This document shows, one piece after another, positions 35,030 through 43,673 of a stretch of 49,942 nucleotides of DNA. Source of the DNA: Cryobacterium sp. N22 (lineage in GTDB: Bacteria > Actinomycetota > Actinomycetes > Actinomycetales > Microbacteriaceae). The stretch lies in the NCBI RefSeq assembly GCF_002929555.1, contig NZ_PJJP01000036.1:205089-255030 (forward strand), given 5' to 3'. The position numbers were made by a program, and so were the translations under genes. How positions within the stretch are numbered: the first letter of the stretch is position 1; every line of letters starts with the position of its first letter. A model generated the notes under the pieces. The model worked only from the letters and a program-made list of their open reading frames with translations. It ran no database searches and was not told the DNA's origin.

Positions 35030-36563
35030 GATCAGATCCATAGTTCAGGGCGGCCAGGGCCGCGGTGTCGTCGTCGGTCAAAGTGATGCGCGGCACCCTG
35101 AAGGTGCGGCGGGAGCCATCGGGCCGCACGGTCTCGAAGTTCTCGGTCTCGAAGTTCCCGGTCCCGGCGCTCTCCGTCGCGGCCGCGTCATCCGTGCGGT
35201 CGACGGCGTCGACCTGGGTGGCGATCTGCAGCAGACCGAGAATCTCGACCGGCCGGCGCATCATGGGTTCGAGGCTGTTGAACGCGTCGCCGACGGATGC
35301 GGCCCCGTTGGCGGTGAAGGCCGTCACCATGGCGTCGCGGAGCTCGGCCAGCAGCGGGCCGCCCTGCGTGCGCATCGCATCGAGGGTGGGGGGTTCCGGA
35401 GCGAACGCCGAGACGTCTTCCAGCGGCGGCGGCGCCTTGTGGGCGCCGGGGTCGTAGAAGCGTTCGCGCAGGTGCTCAAGCTCCAGGGTGCCGGGCATCA
35501 GCTCGGCGGTCACCGTGGAGCGGGGCCCGGCGGTTTCCATCCAGACGGCGAGTTCCTTGTTGATCTCCCGCAGCAGCCGTTCCAGTTCGCGGTCCTTGAC
35601 CACGTCGTGGTTCACGATGTGCTCGCGCAGGGTGGTGGTCAGCCCGTTGCGCTGGGTGAGCACGTCGTCGACACCCTTGCGGATCAGGCTGACGGTGCCC
35701 ATGAAGCTGCGCCGGTCGGCGGCGCTGAGCTGGAGGGCGAACGGGTGCAGCATGATCGACTCGAGGTCGTTCTTGAGCTCGGCGAGCAGGGCATCGTTGC
35801 GCAGCAGCACGAAGGCGCCCTCGAACGCGCGGCCCTCCGCGGTCGACGACATCAGCGCATCCGTCTTGGAGAGGTACTCGTCGAGCACCTCACTGATCGG
35901 CCGCTCCTCGGCGCGGAAGTCGTTCACGATCTGCCGGTGCATGCCGGCGACGGACTCCTCGACGCGCTTGAAGTCGCTGGGCAGCTGGGTGATCAGGTCG
36001 ATCAGGTTGGCGTAGCCCTCGTGCATCGCATCGTTCGAGGCCGCGGCGATCTCGCCGCCGGTGGCGAGACGGTCGCGTTCGGCGGTCTTTTCGGCGATTT
36101 CCAGGTCGAGCCGGCGGATGCGTTCGTCGCGGTCCGGGTTCGCCTGGGTGGCGCGGTGGCGCACGGTGTCGACGATGGTGGTGAGCCGGGATTCGCTGAT
36201 CAGCGCCCGGTCGCGGGAGAGCCCGTCCACCAGCAGCAGGGCCTCGAGGGCGTGGGAGGTGAGCGAGTACTGCTCCTCGTCGTCGTCCCCGGTCTCCCGG
36301 TAGAGCCACTGGTCGTTCATCCATTGCACGCAGAGGGCCCGGCCGTTCTTGCCGGGAACCTCGCTGCCGATGGAGCGGAGGTCGGCGAGGTAGGCGTCCA
36401 CCTGGGTGTGCAGCCTGTCGGCCTGCACGCTGCGGCGGTCGCGGCTGAACGAGGACTTGAACACCGCCAGCACGAACGGCGCCCACTTGCGGTCGAGCAG
36501 CCTCAGGGTGGGTCGGTCGAAGGCGCCCCGCACCCGCGCTAATTCACCCGCAATGTCACTCAC
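35022..36563 (-). CDS. jetA: JetA/MksF-like kleisin subunit (DUF3375)
   Basis: A 513-residue protein of the DUF3375 (JetA/MksF) family, the kleisin that closes the condensin ring. [45 protein letters not shown] at the N-terminus is the winged-helix start, followed by long helices ([18 protein letters not shown] and [18 protein letters not shown]) and the C-terminal [17 protein letters not shown] 36563 is chosen because the family starts at this point; the frame from 36680 adds 39 Arg-rich residues with no family character. It is the first gene of the jetABC-like unit; a -10-like TACGGT lies in the 121-bp gap upstream. Confidence 0.88.
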   Translation of the reverse strand: MSDIAGELARVRGAFDRPTLRLLDRKWAPFVLAVFKSSFSRDRRSVQADRLHTQVDAYLADLRSIGSEVPGKNGRALCVQWMNDQWLYRETGDDDEEQYSLTSHALEALLLVDGLSRDRALISESRLTTIVDTVRHRATQANPDRDERIRRLDLEIAEKTAERDRLATGGEIAAASNDAMHEGYANLIDLITQLPSDFKRVEESVAGMHRQIVNDFRAEERPISEVLDEYLSKTDALMSSTAEGRAFEGAFVLLRNDALLAELKNDLESIMLHPFALQLSAADRRSFMGTVSLIRKGVDDVLTQRNGLTTTLREHIVNHDVVKDRELERLLREINKELAVWMETAGPRSTVTAELMPGTLELEHLRERFYDPGAHKAPPPLEDVSAFAPEPPTLDAMRTQGGPLLAELRDAMVTAFTANGAASVGDAFNSLEPMMRRPVEILGLLQIATQVDAVDRTDDAAATESAGTGNFETENFETVRPDGSRRTFRVPRITLTDDDTAALAALNYGSDHD

Positions 36564-36684
36564 TCGTGCCTGTTCCTCTCTCGCCGGCCCGTCCCCGGAC
36601 CTCCTCAACCGTAGTCGCCCCGGCGACCGGGAAACGGCGGCCGTGACCTGCCGCGGCGTCGCCGTACGCGGCATCCGCAAACGG

Positions 36685-37266
36685 TCAGTAGTCGCCGGGG
36701 CCCTGACCGGCTGCTTCGTCGGCCTTGAGCTTGAGCAGGGCCAGGTCGACGAGTACGAACATTTCGGTGCGTTCGGCCCGGCGACGCTGATACTCGGGGT
36801 CCAGCGGGTCGATCGACAGTCGCATCAGGCGGGTGTGCATGGCGTCCTGGAGCTCGTTGCTGGCGGCTTTCTGGGCGTCCAGCACGAGGCGGGCGACCTG
36901 TTCCTCGTCGTCGGCGACGGCGGCCAGGGCGAGGGCCAGGCGTTTGTGCACCTGCCGGCGCAGCTTGAGCTTGCGCAGGTCCATCAGCTGGTCCTGGGTC
37001 AGGTCGAAGCGCCAGGTCATCGAGGTCAGTTCCTTGCGCTGCGCCCGCACCCGCTCGCCGGACTCCCGGTTCTCCCGGGCGAGGGCGAGAAGCTCGCGGT
37101 GGGCCGAATCGGCGAACCTGGCCAGGTCGTAATCGGCGTGCTCGGCGAGGCCCGCGACGATGATGTCGTTCTTGACGGCCATCCGAACCGAGGAGAGCGC
37201 GATGAGCAACCCCTCATCGACGATGCGCGTAATCGGCACCCGGGCGTGCTGCGTCGCATCCGTCAC
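36685..37266 (-). CDS. Helical protein of unknown function upstream of the condensin operon
   Basis: A 193-residue protein I cannot assign. It is almost wholly alpha-helical and charged: ITRIVDEGLLIALSSVRMAV at the start, a long polar helix (HRELLALARENRESGERVRAQ), LTQDQLMDLRKLKLRRQVHKRLALAL, then a C-terminal helix pair (RRRAERTEMFVLVDLALLKLKADEAA). There is no signal peptide, membrane segment, cysteine or enzyme motif. It is not JetD: the DUF3322/DUF2220 Toprim-like nuclease is about 400 residues. It lies 121 bp upstream of the jetA-like gene on the same strand. GTG 37266 follows the box TAAAAT after 6 nt. It could be a condensin partner, a regulator or an unrelated gene. Confidence 0.8.
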   Translation of the reverse strand: MTDATQHARVPITRIVDEGLLIALSSVRMAVKNDIIVAGLAEHADYDLARFADSAHRELLALARENRESGERVRAQRKELTSMTWRFDLTQDQLMDLRKLKLRRQVHKRLALALAAVADDEEQVARLVLDAQKAASNELQDAMHTRLMRLSIDPLDPEYQRRRAERTEMFVLVDLALLKLKADEAAGQGPGDY

Positions 37267-37272
37267 ACGCTC

Positions 37273-37278
37273 ATTTTA
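37273..37278 (-). promoter_or_regulatory. -10 box TAAAAT of a leaderless promoter (193-aa gene)
   Basis: On the minus strand TAAAAT is followed by 6 nt and GTG 37266. It lies 16 bp from the opposing -10 box, so the two polymerase footprints overlap. Confidence 0.65.
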
Positions 37279-37294
37279 GTGAATAGCGGCCACC

Positions 37295-37300
37295 TAGACT
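37295..37300 (+). promoter_or_regulatory. -10 box TAGACT of a leaderless promoter (large membrane protein)
   Basis: TAGACT is followed by 6 nt and ATG 37307. The -35 region of this promoter would fall on the -10 box of the divergent gene. Confidence 0.65.
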
Positions 37301-37306
37301 GCGGCC

Positions 37307-40300
37307 ATGGGGAAAATCTGGAACGATGCTGCCGTTCGATATCTGCAGGACCGGCGGATTTGTCCCCGATGTGACGCTCGGCTGACCGACGAGTGGTGCC
37401 CGGGCTGCGGGGCCGATCTGAGCGGTCCGCTGGGCGGCGAGTTGGTGTCGGCGAGCGGCCGGGTGGTCAAAGCGCTGCGGGGGCGTGACCGCCTGATCGA
37501 GCGGATCCCGACGGTGTGGCCGGCCGGCACGCCTGCGGTGGGCACTCCCCCGCCACAGAGCGAGACGGTGCCGCAGCGAAATGCGGCACCGTCCGGTTCG
37601 GGCTCACCACTCGGCGTGCCGGCGGCGGTTCTCTCGGCCGCTCCGGATGCGGGTGCCCAGGTGAGCGTGCAGTCGGTGCTCGCCTTCGCCGGCGCGGCCC
37701 TGCTCGCCGTGGCCGCTCTGGTCTTCACCTTCCTCAATCCCGACCTCACCAGCTTCGCCGTGCGCACGAGCATCACCGCCGCCATCACGGTCGTCTTCCT
37801 CGGCGGAGCCTGGCTGTTCGCCCGGCGGGGCTTGCGCTTCTCGGCCGAGTCCGTGGCGGCCCTGGGTGTGGTGTTCCTCGCCCTCGACGTCTGGGCGTTC
37901 GTGCAGCTGGCCCCGACGCCGGCGAGCGGGTGGACCTTCGCCGCTCTCGGCACCCTGGCCGGCTCCGCGGTGCTGTTCGGGCTGGGCGCCCGCTCCGGGG
38001 TGCGGGTCTGGCTGTGGGCGGCGGTCGTGGGCCTGGCCCTGTCCCCCGGGCTGCTGGGCAGTGGCGGCAGCACCTGGAGCGCGATGCTCGGCAGCCTGGG
38101 CGTGGCCGTCGTGGCGCTCGGCCTGCACCCCGTGCTCGCGCGCCTCTCCCCCCGGCTGGGCTCCGCACTGGGGGCCGAACGCCACACGATGACCACCCTG
38201 CAGGCGGTGGCCGTGCTCGCCGCTCTGCTGCAATTGCTGTCGCTGTCGCTCACCACCGCCAGTTCAGAGATCGTTGGATACGCGGGCATCCTGGCCGTGC
38301 TGGCCGTGGTGGCGGCCCTCGGCAGCCGGTATGGGCTGCCGCGGCTCTGGAGCTTCGCGGCGGGTTCCTTCGCGGTGGCTGCGGTGGCGATCCTGCCGTT
38401 GGCCGTGACCTTCGGTGACTCCGCCTGGTACCTGGCGTTGATCCCGGTGGCGGCCGGGGTCGCCCTGGTGGGGCTGGCCGCACTGCGCTCGAGCCCCGTT
38501 GCCCGCCGCCGTGCCCTCACATCCGGCGCCGTCACGGTGCTGGTTCTGGTCGCGACCCCCGCCCTGGTGACCGCGGTCACGCAGTTGTCCGGCGCGCTGT
38601 TCGCGCCCCTGCGCTGGGCCGGTCATGTCAGCGGCGCTTACCCGGTCGGTGACTCGCCGTATCCGGCCAGCGGTGATTTCGCCTTTGGCGCCGGCTCGGC
38701 CACGTCCTCTGGCTACGGTGCTGGACTCGTCGCCCAGAACCTCGGCCTGGCCTCGATCGTCGCGCTTGCCGCCTTCGCGTTGACGGCCTGGGCGGTCGCG
38801 CTGGTGAGCCGCGAGAGCGCTGCGGCACCGGCATCCGTACCGGGACCGACCCTGACGGCGGCGCCGTCGACGCCGGTCCGCCTGGCGCTGTGGATGGGCG
38901 TTTTCACCCTGCTCACCATTGCCGGCTGGGCCGGTTTCTCGCTGACCGGCCAGGCCGTCGTCGGCCTCGTTCTCGCCGGCGTGCTCATCGGGAGTCTGCT
39001 GTTCGTCCCCGCGCTCGCCGCGGCACCAGCGGCGATCAGACGTGTGGTGGGCGTCGGCGCCCACCTACTGCTGCTGCTGGCGGCGGTCACCGGCTGGATG
39101 CAGGAAGCGACCACGGTGTGGGTCGGCGCCGCCGCCGTGCTCACCGTCGCCGCGCTCGCCCGCACCCTGCCCGCGCGGTGGCGGCCGGTGTACCTCGGCC
39201 TCGGCTACGCGTATGCGTTGGTGATCGTGGCCACCGCTCTCACGCTCGCGCGGGTCGACGGCATCGCGGTGCTCTGCCTCACCGCCACCCTCGGCCTGCT
39301 CTGCGCCCTCGCCGCCACTCTCACCACGTGGCTCACCCCGCGCAGTTGGTACGCCGTGCTCCTGGTCAGCGCGGTGCCGTTCGTCGCTGGGGTGGTGGGT
39401 GTGCTGCTGGTGCGCAGCGGCTGGACGGCGCTGTCGACCGGCGTGGCCTTCGCCCTCGCCCTCACCCTGATGACCAGCCGGCGGCTGGGCCTGACGTTGC
39501 CGCTGCGATCCTTCGCCGCCGGCCTGCTGGTGCCCTCGCTCGCGGTGGTCGTGGTCTGCCTCGGTGCGCAGCTGCTGGCCACCAGCGGTTCACCGGTGGT
39601 CCTGCCGCTGATCGCCCTGATCGTCGCCGGCACCTTCGCGGCCACCGGCCCGATCACGCACGCGCTTGAGAGACGCGGCCTGGCGACCCTCGAGGCGGAT
39701 GCCTGCCGCCGCTGGATTGAGGCCTCCGCCGCGGTTACCGGCGTGCTGGCCGTGCTGCTCGCCCTCGTGCGCACCGCGGCCGGCCTGTCCACCACGGTGC
39801 TCGTGCTCGTGATCCTCGGAGTGGGAGCGGCCGTCAACGCGCTGCAGACCGGCCGCCGGTCCGCCTGGTGGGCGGCCGGCGCCAGCTGGACCGGCGCGCT
39901 TTGGTGCGTGTGGGCCATCCGCGGCATCGAGGTGATCGAACCGTACGTGCTGCCGCCGGCGCTCGCGATGGTCATCGTCGGCGCGATCCTCGTGGCCAGG
40001 GGGCGGCCCGGCCAGATGCTGGCCACCACCGGTTTGGCCCTGGCCGTGGTGCCGAGCCTGCTGGTGCTGGGCACCAACGGGTCCGCGGGCTTCGGGGCGG
40101 TCACGCCGTGGCGGGCCTATGGCCTGCTGGCCGCCGCACTGATACTCGTGGTGATCGGGTTCACAATAGTCCGCGCCACCGCCGGGAGCGGCACGGCTTC
40201 GGCCGGCACGGCACCGACCTACACGTCCCCGACCGGCACAGTACCGACCGGCACAGTACCGACCGGCCTGATCGGGCTCCGCAGCCTCATCGGCTCCACT

Positions 40301-41221
40301 GCCGTGGTGGCCACCCTGGCCGCGGCGGCGGGTGCCGTGCAGGCGATGCGCTGGGGCCTCGGCATGGACGACCTCACCGCCACCCCACAGACCGGTGTGA
40401 TGCTTCCCGTGCTGCTCATCAGTGCCACGGCCACGCTGCTCGCGGTCGTCGCCGGGCTCCTGTTCCCGGGCGACGCGGCGCCGTCCCCGGCAGCCCCGTC
40501 CCCGACGGCCCCGTCGCGGTGGCGGTACGCCGCGGCCACGGCGTTCCTGGTCGCCGGGCCGATCACCGCCATCCGGCCCGACGCCTTCTCGATCGGCACC
40601 CTGGTGCTGCTCATGGTGGCGATGCTGGGCTTCATGCTCGTGGTGTCGGCCAGGGCCCGCACCGGCGCGGTGTCGTTGCCGCCGGTGTGGTTTCTGTTCG
40701 TGCTGGCCTGGTGCACGGCTGTGGCGGGCTGGAGCGAACGGGAGCTGCGCGTCGAGGCGTTCTCGCTTCCCCTCGGCCTGGCCCTGCTCGGCGCCGGCAT
40801 CATCGGGATGCGCCCGGGCGCGCGCGCCGTCCCGGCCACGCTCGGCTCCTGGCCGGCCGGTTTCGCCGGCTCGTGGCGGCTGCTGGCTCCGGGCATCATC
40901 ATCACGTTCCTGCCGTCGGTCCTGGCCACCGGCACCGACCCGCAGACCTGGCGGGCGATCCTGGTGATGTCACTCGCGCTCACCGCGATCCTGATCGGCT
41001 CGACCCGGCGCCTGGCCGCCCCGTTCGTGATCAGCCTGGCGGTGCTGCCCATCGAGGTCATCGTGGTGTTCACCGTGCAGATCGGGCAGACGATCAATCC
41101 GCTGTTGTGGTGGATCACCCTGGCCACCATCGGCGCGGTGATGCTCGTAATTGCGATCACCTCCGAGCGGAAGGGCGCCGCGGGAGGCGGCCTCTCCGCC
41201 CGCCTCCGCGACCTCACCTAA
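37307..41221 (+). CDS. Giant polytopic membrane protein with N-terminal zinc ribbon (SCO7613-like)
   Basis: A 1304-residue protein. The soluble N-terminus (about 1-110) has a zinc ribbon ICPRCDARLTDEWCPGCGADL: four cysteines in two CxxC pairs. From about residue 120 to 1290 there are some thirty or more hydrophobic segments in tandem, rich in Ala, Leu, Val and Gly. The C-terminal part fits what is called the SCO7613 C-terminal domain family. No transporter or enzyme motif is seen. A short polar loop at about 965-990 repeats TGTVP (bases 40216-40265). Related proteins occur across high-GC actinobacteria with unknown role. ATG 37307 is set by the -10 box TAGACT. A hairpin follows the stop. Confidence 0.82.
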   Translation: MGKIWNDAAVRYLQDRRICPRCDARLTDEWCPGCGADLSGPLGGELVSASGRVVKALRGRDRLIERIPTVWPAGTPAVGTPPPQSETVPQRNAAPSGSGSPLGVPAAVLSAAPDAGAQVSVQSVLAFAGAALLAVAALVFTFLNPDLTSFAVRTSITAAITVVFLGGAWLFARRGLRFSAESVAALGVVFLALDVWAFVQLAPTPASGWTFAALGTLAGSAVLFGLGARSGVRVWLWAAVVGLALSPGLLGSGGSTWSAMLGSLGVAVVALGLHPVLARLSPRLGSALGAERHTMTTLQAVAVLAALLQLLSLSLTTASSEIVGYAGILAVLAVVAALGSRYGLPRLWSFAAGSFAVAAVAILPLAVTFGDSAWYLALIPVAAGVALVGLAALRSSPVARRRALTSGAVTVLVLVATPALVTAVTQLSGALFAPLRWAGHVSGAYPVGDSPYPASGDFAFGAGSATSSGYGAGLVAQNLGLASIVALAAFALTAWAVALVSRESAAAPASVPGPTLTAAPSTPVRLALWMGVFTLLTIAGWAGFSLTGQAVVGLVLAGVLIGSLLFVPALAAAPAAIRRVVGVGAHLLLLLAAVTGWMQEATTVWVGAAAVLTVAALARTLPARWRPVYLGLGYAYALVIVATALTLARVDGIAVLCLTATLGLLCALAATLTTWLTPRSWYAVLLVSAVPFVAGVVGVLLVRSGWTALSTGVAFALALTLMTSRRLGLTLPLRSFAAGLLVPSLAVVVVCLGAQLLATSGSPVVLPLIALIVAGTFAATGPITHALERRGLATLEADACRRWIEASAAVTGVLAVLLALVRTAAGLSTTVLVLVILGVGAAVNALQTGRRSAWWAAGASWTGALWCVWAIRGIEVIEPYVLPPALAMVIVGAILVARGRPGQMLATTGLALAVVPSLLVLGTNGSAGFGAVTPWRAYGLLAAALILVVIGFTIVRATAGSGTASAGTAPTYTSPTGTVPTGTVPTGLIGLRSLIGSTAVVATLAAAAGAVQAMRWGLGMDDLTATPQTGVMLPVLLISATATLLAVVAGLLFPGDAAPSPAAPSPTAPSRWRYAAATAFLVAGPITAIRPDAFSIGTLVLLMVAMLGFMLVVSARARTGAVSLPPVWFLFVLAWCTAVAGWSERELRVEAFSLPLGLALLGAGIIGMRPGARAVPATLGSWPAGFAGSWRLLAPGIIITFLPSVLATGTDPQTWRAILVMSLALTAILIGSTRRLAAPFVISLAVLPIEVIVVFTVQIGQTINPLLWWITLATIGAVMLVIAITSERKGAAGGGLSARLRDLT

Positions 41222-41224
41222 CGG

Positions 41225-41287
41225 CCGCGAGCTGTGAGAAAAGCACCGAAACCTGGAGATTTTTGGGGCTTATCTCACAGCTCGCGG
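41225..41287. terminator. Long perfect-stem hairpin between convergent genes
   Basis: CCGCGAGCTGTGAGA at 41225-41239 pairs over all 15 bp with 41273-41287, across a 33-nt loop in which AAGCACC and GGGGCTT can extend the pairing. It begins 4 bp after the stop of the large membrane protein and ends 17 bp before the stop of the convergent deaminase gene. It may be a bidirectional terminator or a REP-type element; there is no clear U-run after the stem. Confidence 0.7.
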
Positions 41288-41303
41288 AGATAGAGGGGGC
41301 CAG

Positions 41304-42425
41304 CTAGTGGGTGTGCTCCTGGTCGAGGGCGTCGAACTCGCGCACGAAGCGCTCACGCAGCAGCATCTTGTCGGGCTCCGGCAGCCAGGAGGCCTCGACC
41401 CCGGCCAGCGACATGGAGCGTAGCGTGGCGTTGTCCAGCTGCAGCGAAGTCGACGCGATCTCGTACTCCTGGGCCAGGGTCGTCGGGAACATCCCCGGGT
41501 CGTCCGAGGAGAGGATCACGTTGAGGCCGGCATCCACCATGGCCTTGATCGACGCCTGGCGCCACGGCCGCCAGGACCGGCGCGAGGTGGTGAACGCCAC
41601 GATGAACGGTGTCTGGTCGGCGCGCACCCGCTCCACCACGGCGTCATCTTCGAGCACGAAGTAGCCGTGGTCGATGCGGTCGCAGCCCAGGGCATCCAGG
41701 CAGGTGATGGTGTTCGCAGCGACCGGTGCGTGCTCGGAGGAATGCGCGGTGCGCCCCAGCCCGGCGGCCCCGGCGAGTCTGTACGCGTCGATGAAGCGTT
41801 CCGGCGGGCCGGCGGTCTCGAGGTTGTCCAGGCCGATGCCCACCACGTATTCGTGCGGGTTGTCCACGATCTGCTGCACAAGGTGCAGGGCGTGCTCGCC
41901 GCTCTTGCTGCGGTCGATGCCGGCGATCATGCGGCCGGTCATGCCGAAGTCGCGTTCGGCCATCCGGATGCCGTCGGCGTAGGCCTCGACGGCGCCGCGG
42001 TAGCCCAGCTTCTCCAGGTGCGGCGGCAGGTAGTCGAAGAACAGTTCCAGGTGCCGGGTGGCGCTGGTGCGGTGGGCGCTCTCGAACGCCTCGTAGGTGA
42101 TCCGGGTGAGGTCCTCGGCGCTCTGCAGCACCGACACCACCCACTCGGATGCCTTGAACAGGGAGTAGGACGTGGCCGGTTCGTCGGCGCTGCGCCCCAT
42201 CGGCACGGGGATGCGGGTGTCGGCGTAGAGCGACGGGTCCGGCGGCAGGGAGTTGATGTCCCGGAAGATCGCCTCGGCACTGTCGGGCAGCACGAGCTTC
42301 TCGCGGCGGGCGAGCTCTGCGAAGGTCGAGGCTCGCACGGTACCGATCAGGTGGCAGTGCAGGTCGGTTTTGGGCACGCGAGCGAGGTAGCTGGCGGTGG
42401 CTGCGGGGGTGTCGATGAGCGTCAT
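41304..42425 (-). CDS. Adenosine-deaminase-family enzyme with altered active-site motifs
   Basis: A 373-residue TIM-barrel metal-dependent hydrolase. Metal-site and catalytic elements are present: KTDLHCHLIG (His23, His25), TAHSSEH with the catalytic glutamate, RIDHGY, and SSDDPGMF with the metal and catalytic aspartates. Two motifs differ from adenosine deaminases: TxHAGE is TAHSSE, and the CPxSN substrate-loop motif is TTSRRSWRPW. The true substrate is therefore probably not adenosine, perhaps another aminopurine or amidine. It lies downstream of an ABC importer operon, with a hairpin between. ATG 42425 is preferred; GTG 42434 is in frame 9 nt upstream and neither has a clear ribosome-binding site. 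Confidence 0.85.
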   Translation of the reverse strand: MTLIDTPAATASYLARVPKTDLHCHLIGTVRASTFAELARREKLVLPDSAEAIFRDINSLPPDPSLYADTRIPVPMGRSADEPATSYSLFKASEWVVSVLQSAEDLTRITYEAFESAHRTSATRHLELFFDYLPPHLEKLGYRGAVEAYADGIRMAERDFGMTGRMIAGIDRSKSGEHALHLVQQIVDNPHEYVVGIGLDNLETAGPPERFIDAYRLAGAAGLGRTAHSSEHAPVAANTITCLDALGCDRIDHGYFVLEDDAVVERVRADQTPFIVAFTTSRRSWRPWRQASIKAMVDAGLNVILSSDDPGMFPTTLAQEYEIASTSLQLDNATLRSMSLAGVEASWLPEPDKMLLRERFVREFDALDQEHTH

Positions 42426-42483
42426 GGCTTTCACGGTGATTACTGAAACGGGGTGATCGGGCGGTTCTGCAGAAAATGGGGGC

Positions 42484-42516
42484 GGCGACCGCCCGCCGGG
42501 GGGTCGGGCGGCCGCC
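42484..42516 (-). terminator. GC-rich hairpin between binding-protein and deaminase genes
   Basis: On the minus strand a 12-bp stem (GGCGGCCGCCCG against CGGGCGGTCGCC, one G-U pair) closes a 9-nt loop and is followed by CCCCCATTTTC. The U-run is late and weak, so it may be a partial terminator that lowers deaminase expression relative to the transporter. Confidence 0.55.
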
Positions 42517-42536
42517 GCTGCTTAGGGTGTCGCCGG

Positions 42537-43634
42537 TTACAGCGAGGAGACCTCGCGGGCGAACCTGTCGACCCACGCGGTGCGGTTCTTGACGATCGTG
42601 TCGATGTCGAGGGTGCTGTAGCCGTCGCCGATCGGGTCGGTCGCGGCCTCTCCGGCGATCTCGGTGAGCTCGGCCGGAACCGTGGCGCCCGGGTTGACCG
42701 GCAGGTCACCGACGATCGCGGCGGAGGAGGTCTGCGCTTCGACCGAGAGCAGGTAGTCGATGAACGCGTTCGCCGCGGGGGTGTTCGGCGCGCCGACGGG
42801 GATCATGGCCCGGTTGGTGGCCATGAACTTGCCCTCGGCCGGGGCGGTCCAGGCGATGGGGGCCCCGGATGCGACCAGGCTGGTGGCGAAGCCGCTCAGG
42901 GCCGGCGCCGCGGCGATCTCGCCCTGGCTGAGCAGGCTGGAGACCTCGGTCGAGGACGTGTAGTACTGCAGCACGTTGTCGTTCCAGGAGGCCATCGTGC
43001 TGAACGCCTCGTCGACGTCATACGGGTCAGAGCCGAAGACATCCGCGATGCCGGAGACCGTGAGCTGCCCGGCGGTCACCGAGATGTCGGGCATGGCGAT
43101 CTTGCCGGCGTACTCCGGGTCGCCGAAGGTCTCCCAGTCTGCAGCCTGTGCCGCGGTCATCTGGTCGGTGCGGTACAGGGTGCCGTTCAGCTGGTAGCTG
43201 TAGGCGGGGCCGTCGTACTGGGCTTCCTTGGCGAAGTCGCTGATCGCGGCGAGGTTGGGCACCTCGGCTTCGTCGACCTCGGCGAAGAGGTCCTTGGACT
43301 GGCCGAGCGCGGCGTAGTAGTCGGAGATGAGCATCACGTCGATGCCGGAGGCGTCGCCGTTCAGTTCGAGCTTGGAGAGCCGGTCGGCGTTGCTGCCCGT
43401 GTCCAGCTCGACGGTGATACCGGTCGCCTCTTCGAACGGGTCGACGATGGCCTGCTGGAACTCCTCGACACCGAACGGGAAGGTGCTCACGACGATGGTG
43501 CCGCTGGCAGCCTCACCGGGTTCGAGGGTGGCCGTGGGGGCGGGGGTCGCGGAGCAGCCGGCCAGCAGGGCGGCCGTGGCGACGAAGGCGAGACCGAGAA
43601 CCGCGGTGCGCCGGCGAGGGAATGCGTGGGACAT
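42537..43634 (-). CDS. Pot-type ABC transporter substrate-binding lipoprotein
   Basis: A 365-residue extracytoplasmic binding protein of the PotD/spermidine-putrescine family (bacterial solute-binding family 1). Signal peptide RRRTAVLGLAFVATAALLAGC with the lipobox LLAGC, then IVVSTFPFGVEEFQQAIVDPFEEATGITVEL and the FDPEYAGKIAMPD-like block typical of the fold. The ligand-pocket residues of true polyamine binders are not evident. ATG 43634 has AAAGGAA about 5 nt upstream; the frame to 43661 has no support. It is encoded after the ATPase, the fourth gene of the operon. Confidence 0.9.
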   Translation of the reverse strand: MSHAFPRRRTAVLGLAFVATAALLAGCSATPAPTATLEPGEAASGTIVVSTFPFGVEEFQQAIVDPFEEATGITVELDTGSNADRLSKLELNGDASGIDVMLISDYYAALGQSKDLFAEVDEAEVPNLAAISDFAKEAQYDGPAYSYQLNGTLYRTDQMTAAQAADWETFGDPEYAGKIAMPDISVTAGQLTVSGIADVFGSDPYDVDEAFSTMASWNDNVLQYYTSSTEVSSLLSQGEIAAAPALSGFATSLVASGAPIAWTAPAEGKFMATNRAMIPVGAPNTPAANAFIDYLLSVEAQTSSAAIVGDLPVNPGATVPAELTEIAGEAATDPIGDGYSTLDIDTIVKNRTAWVDRFAREVSSL

Positions 43635-43673
43635 AGGGATTCCTTTGGTGAGGTGGTGCAAGGGGGCTGTGAG

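Noticed and set aside
36685..37266. JetD/MksG nuclease of the Wadjet system
   Set aside because: Only 193 residues, no Toprim or DUF2220-like acidic motif; it cannot be JetD.
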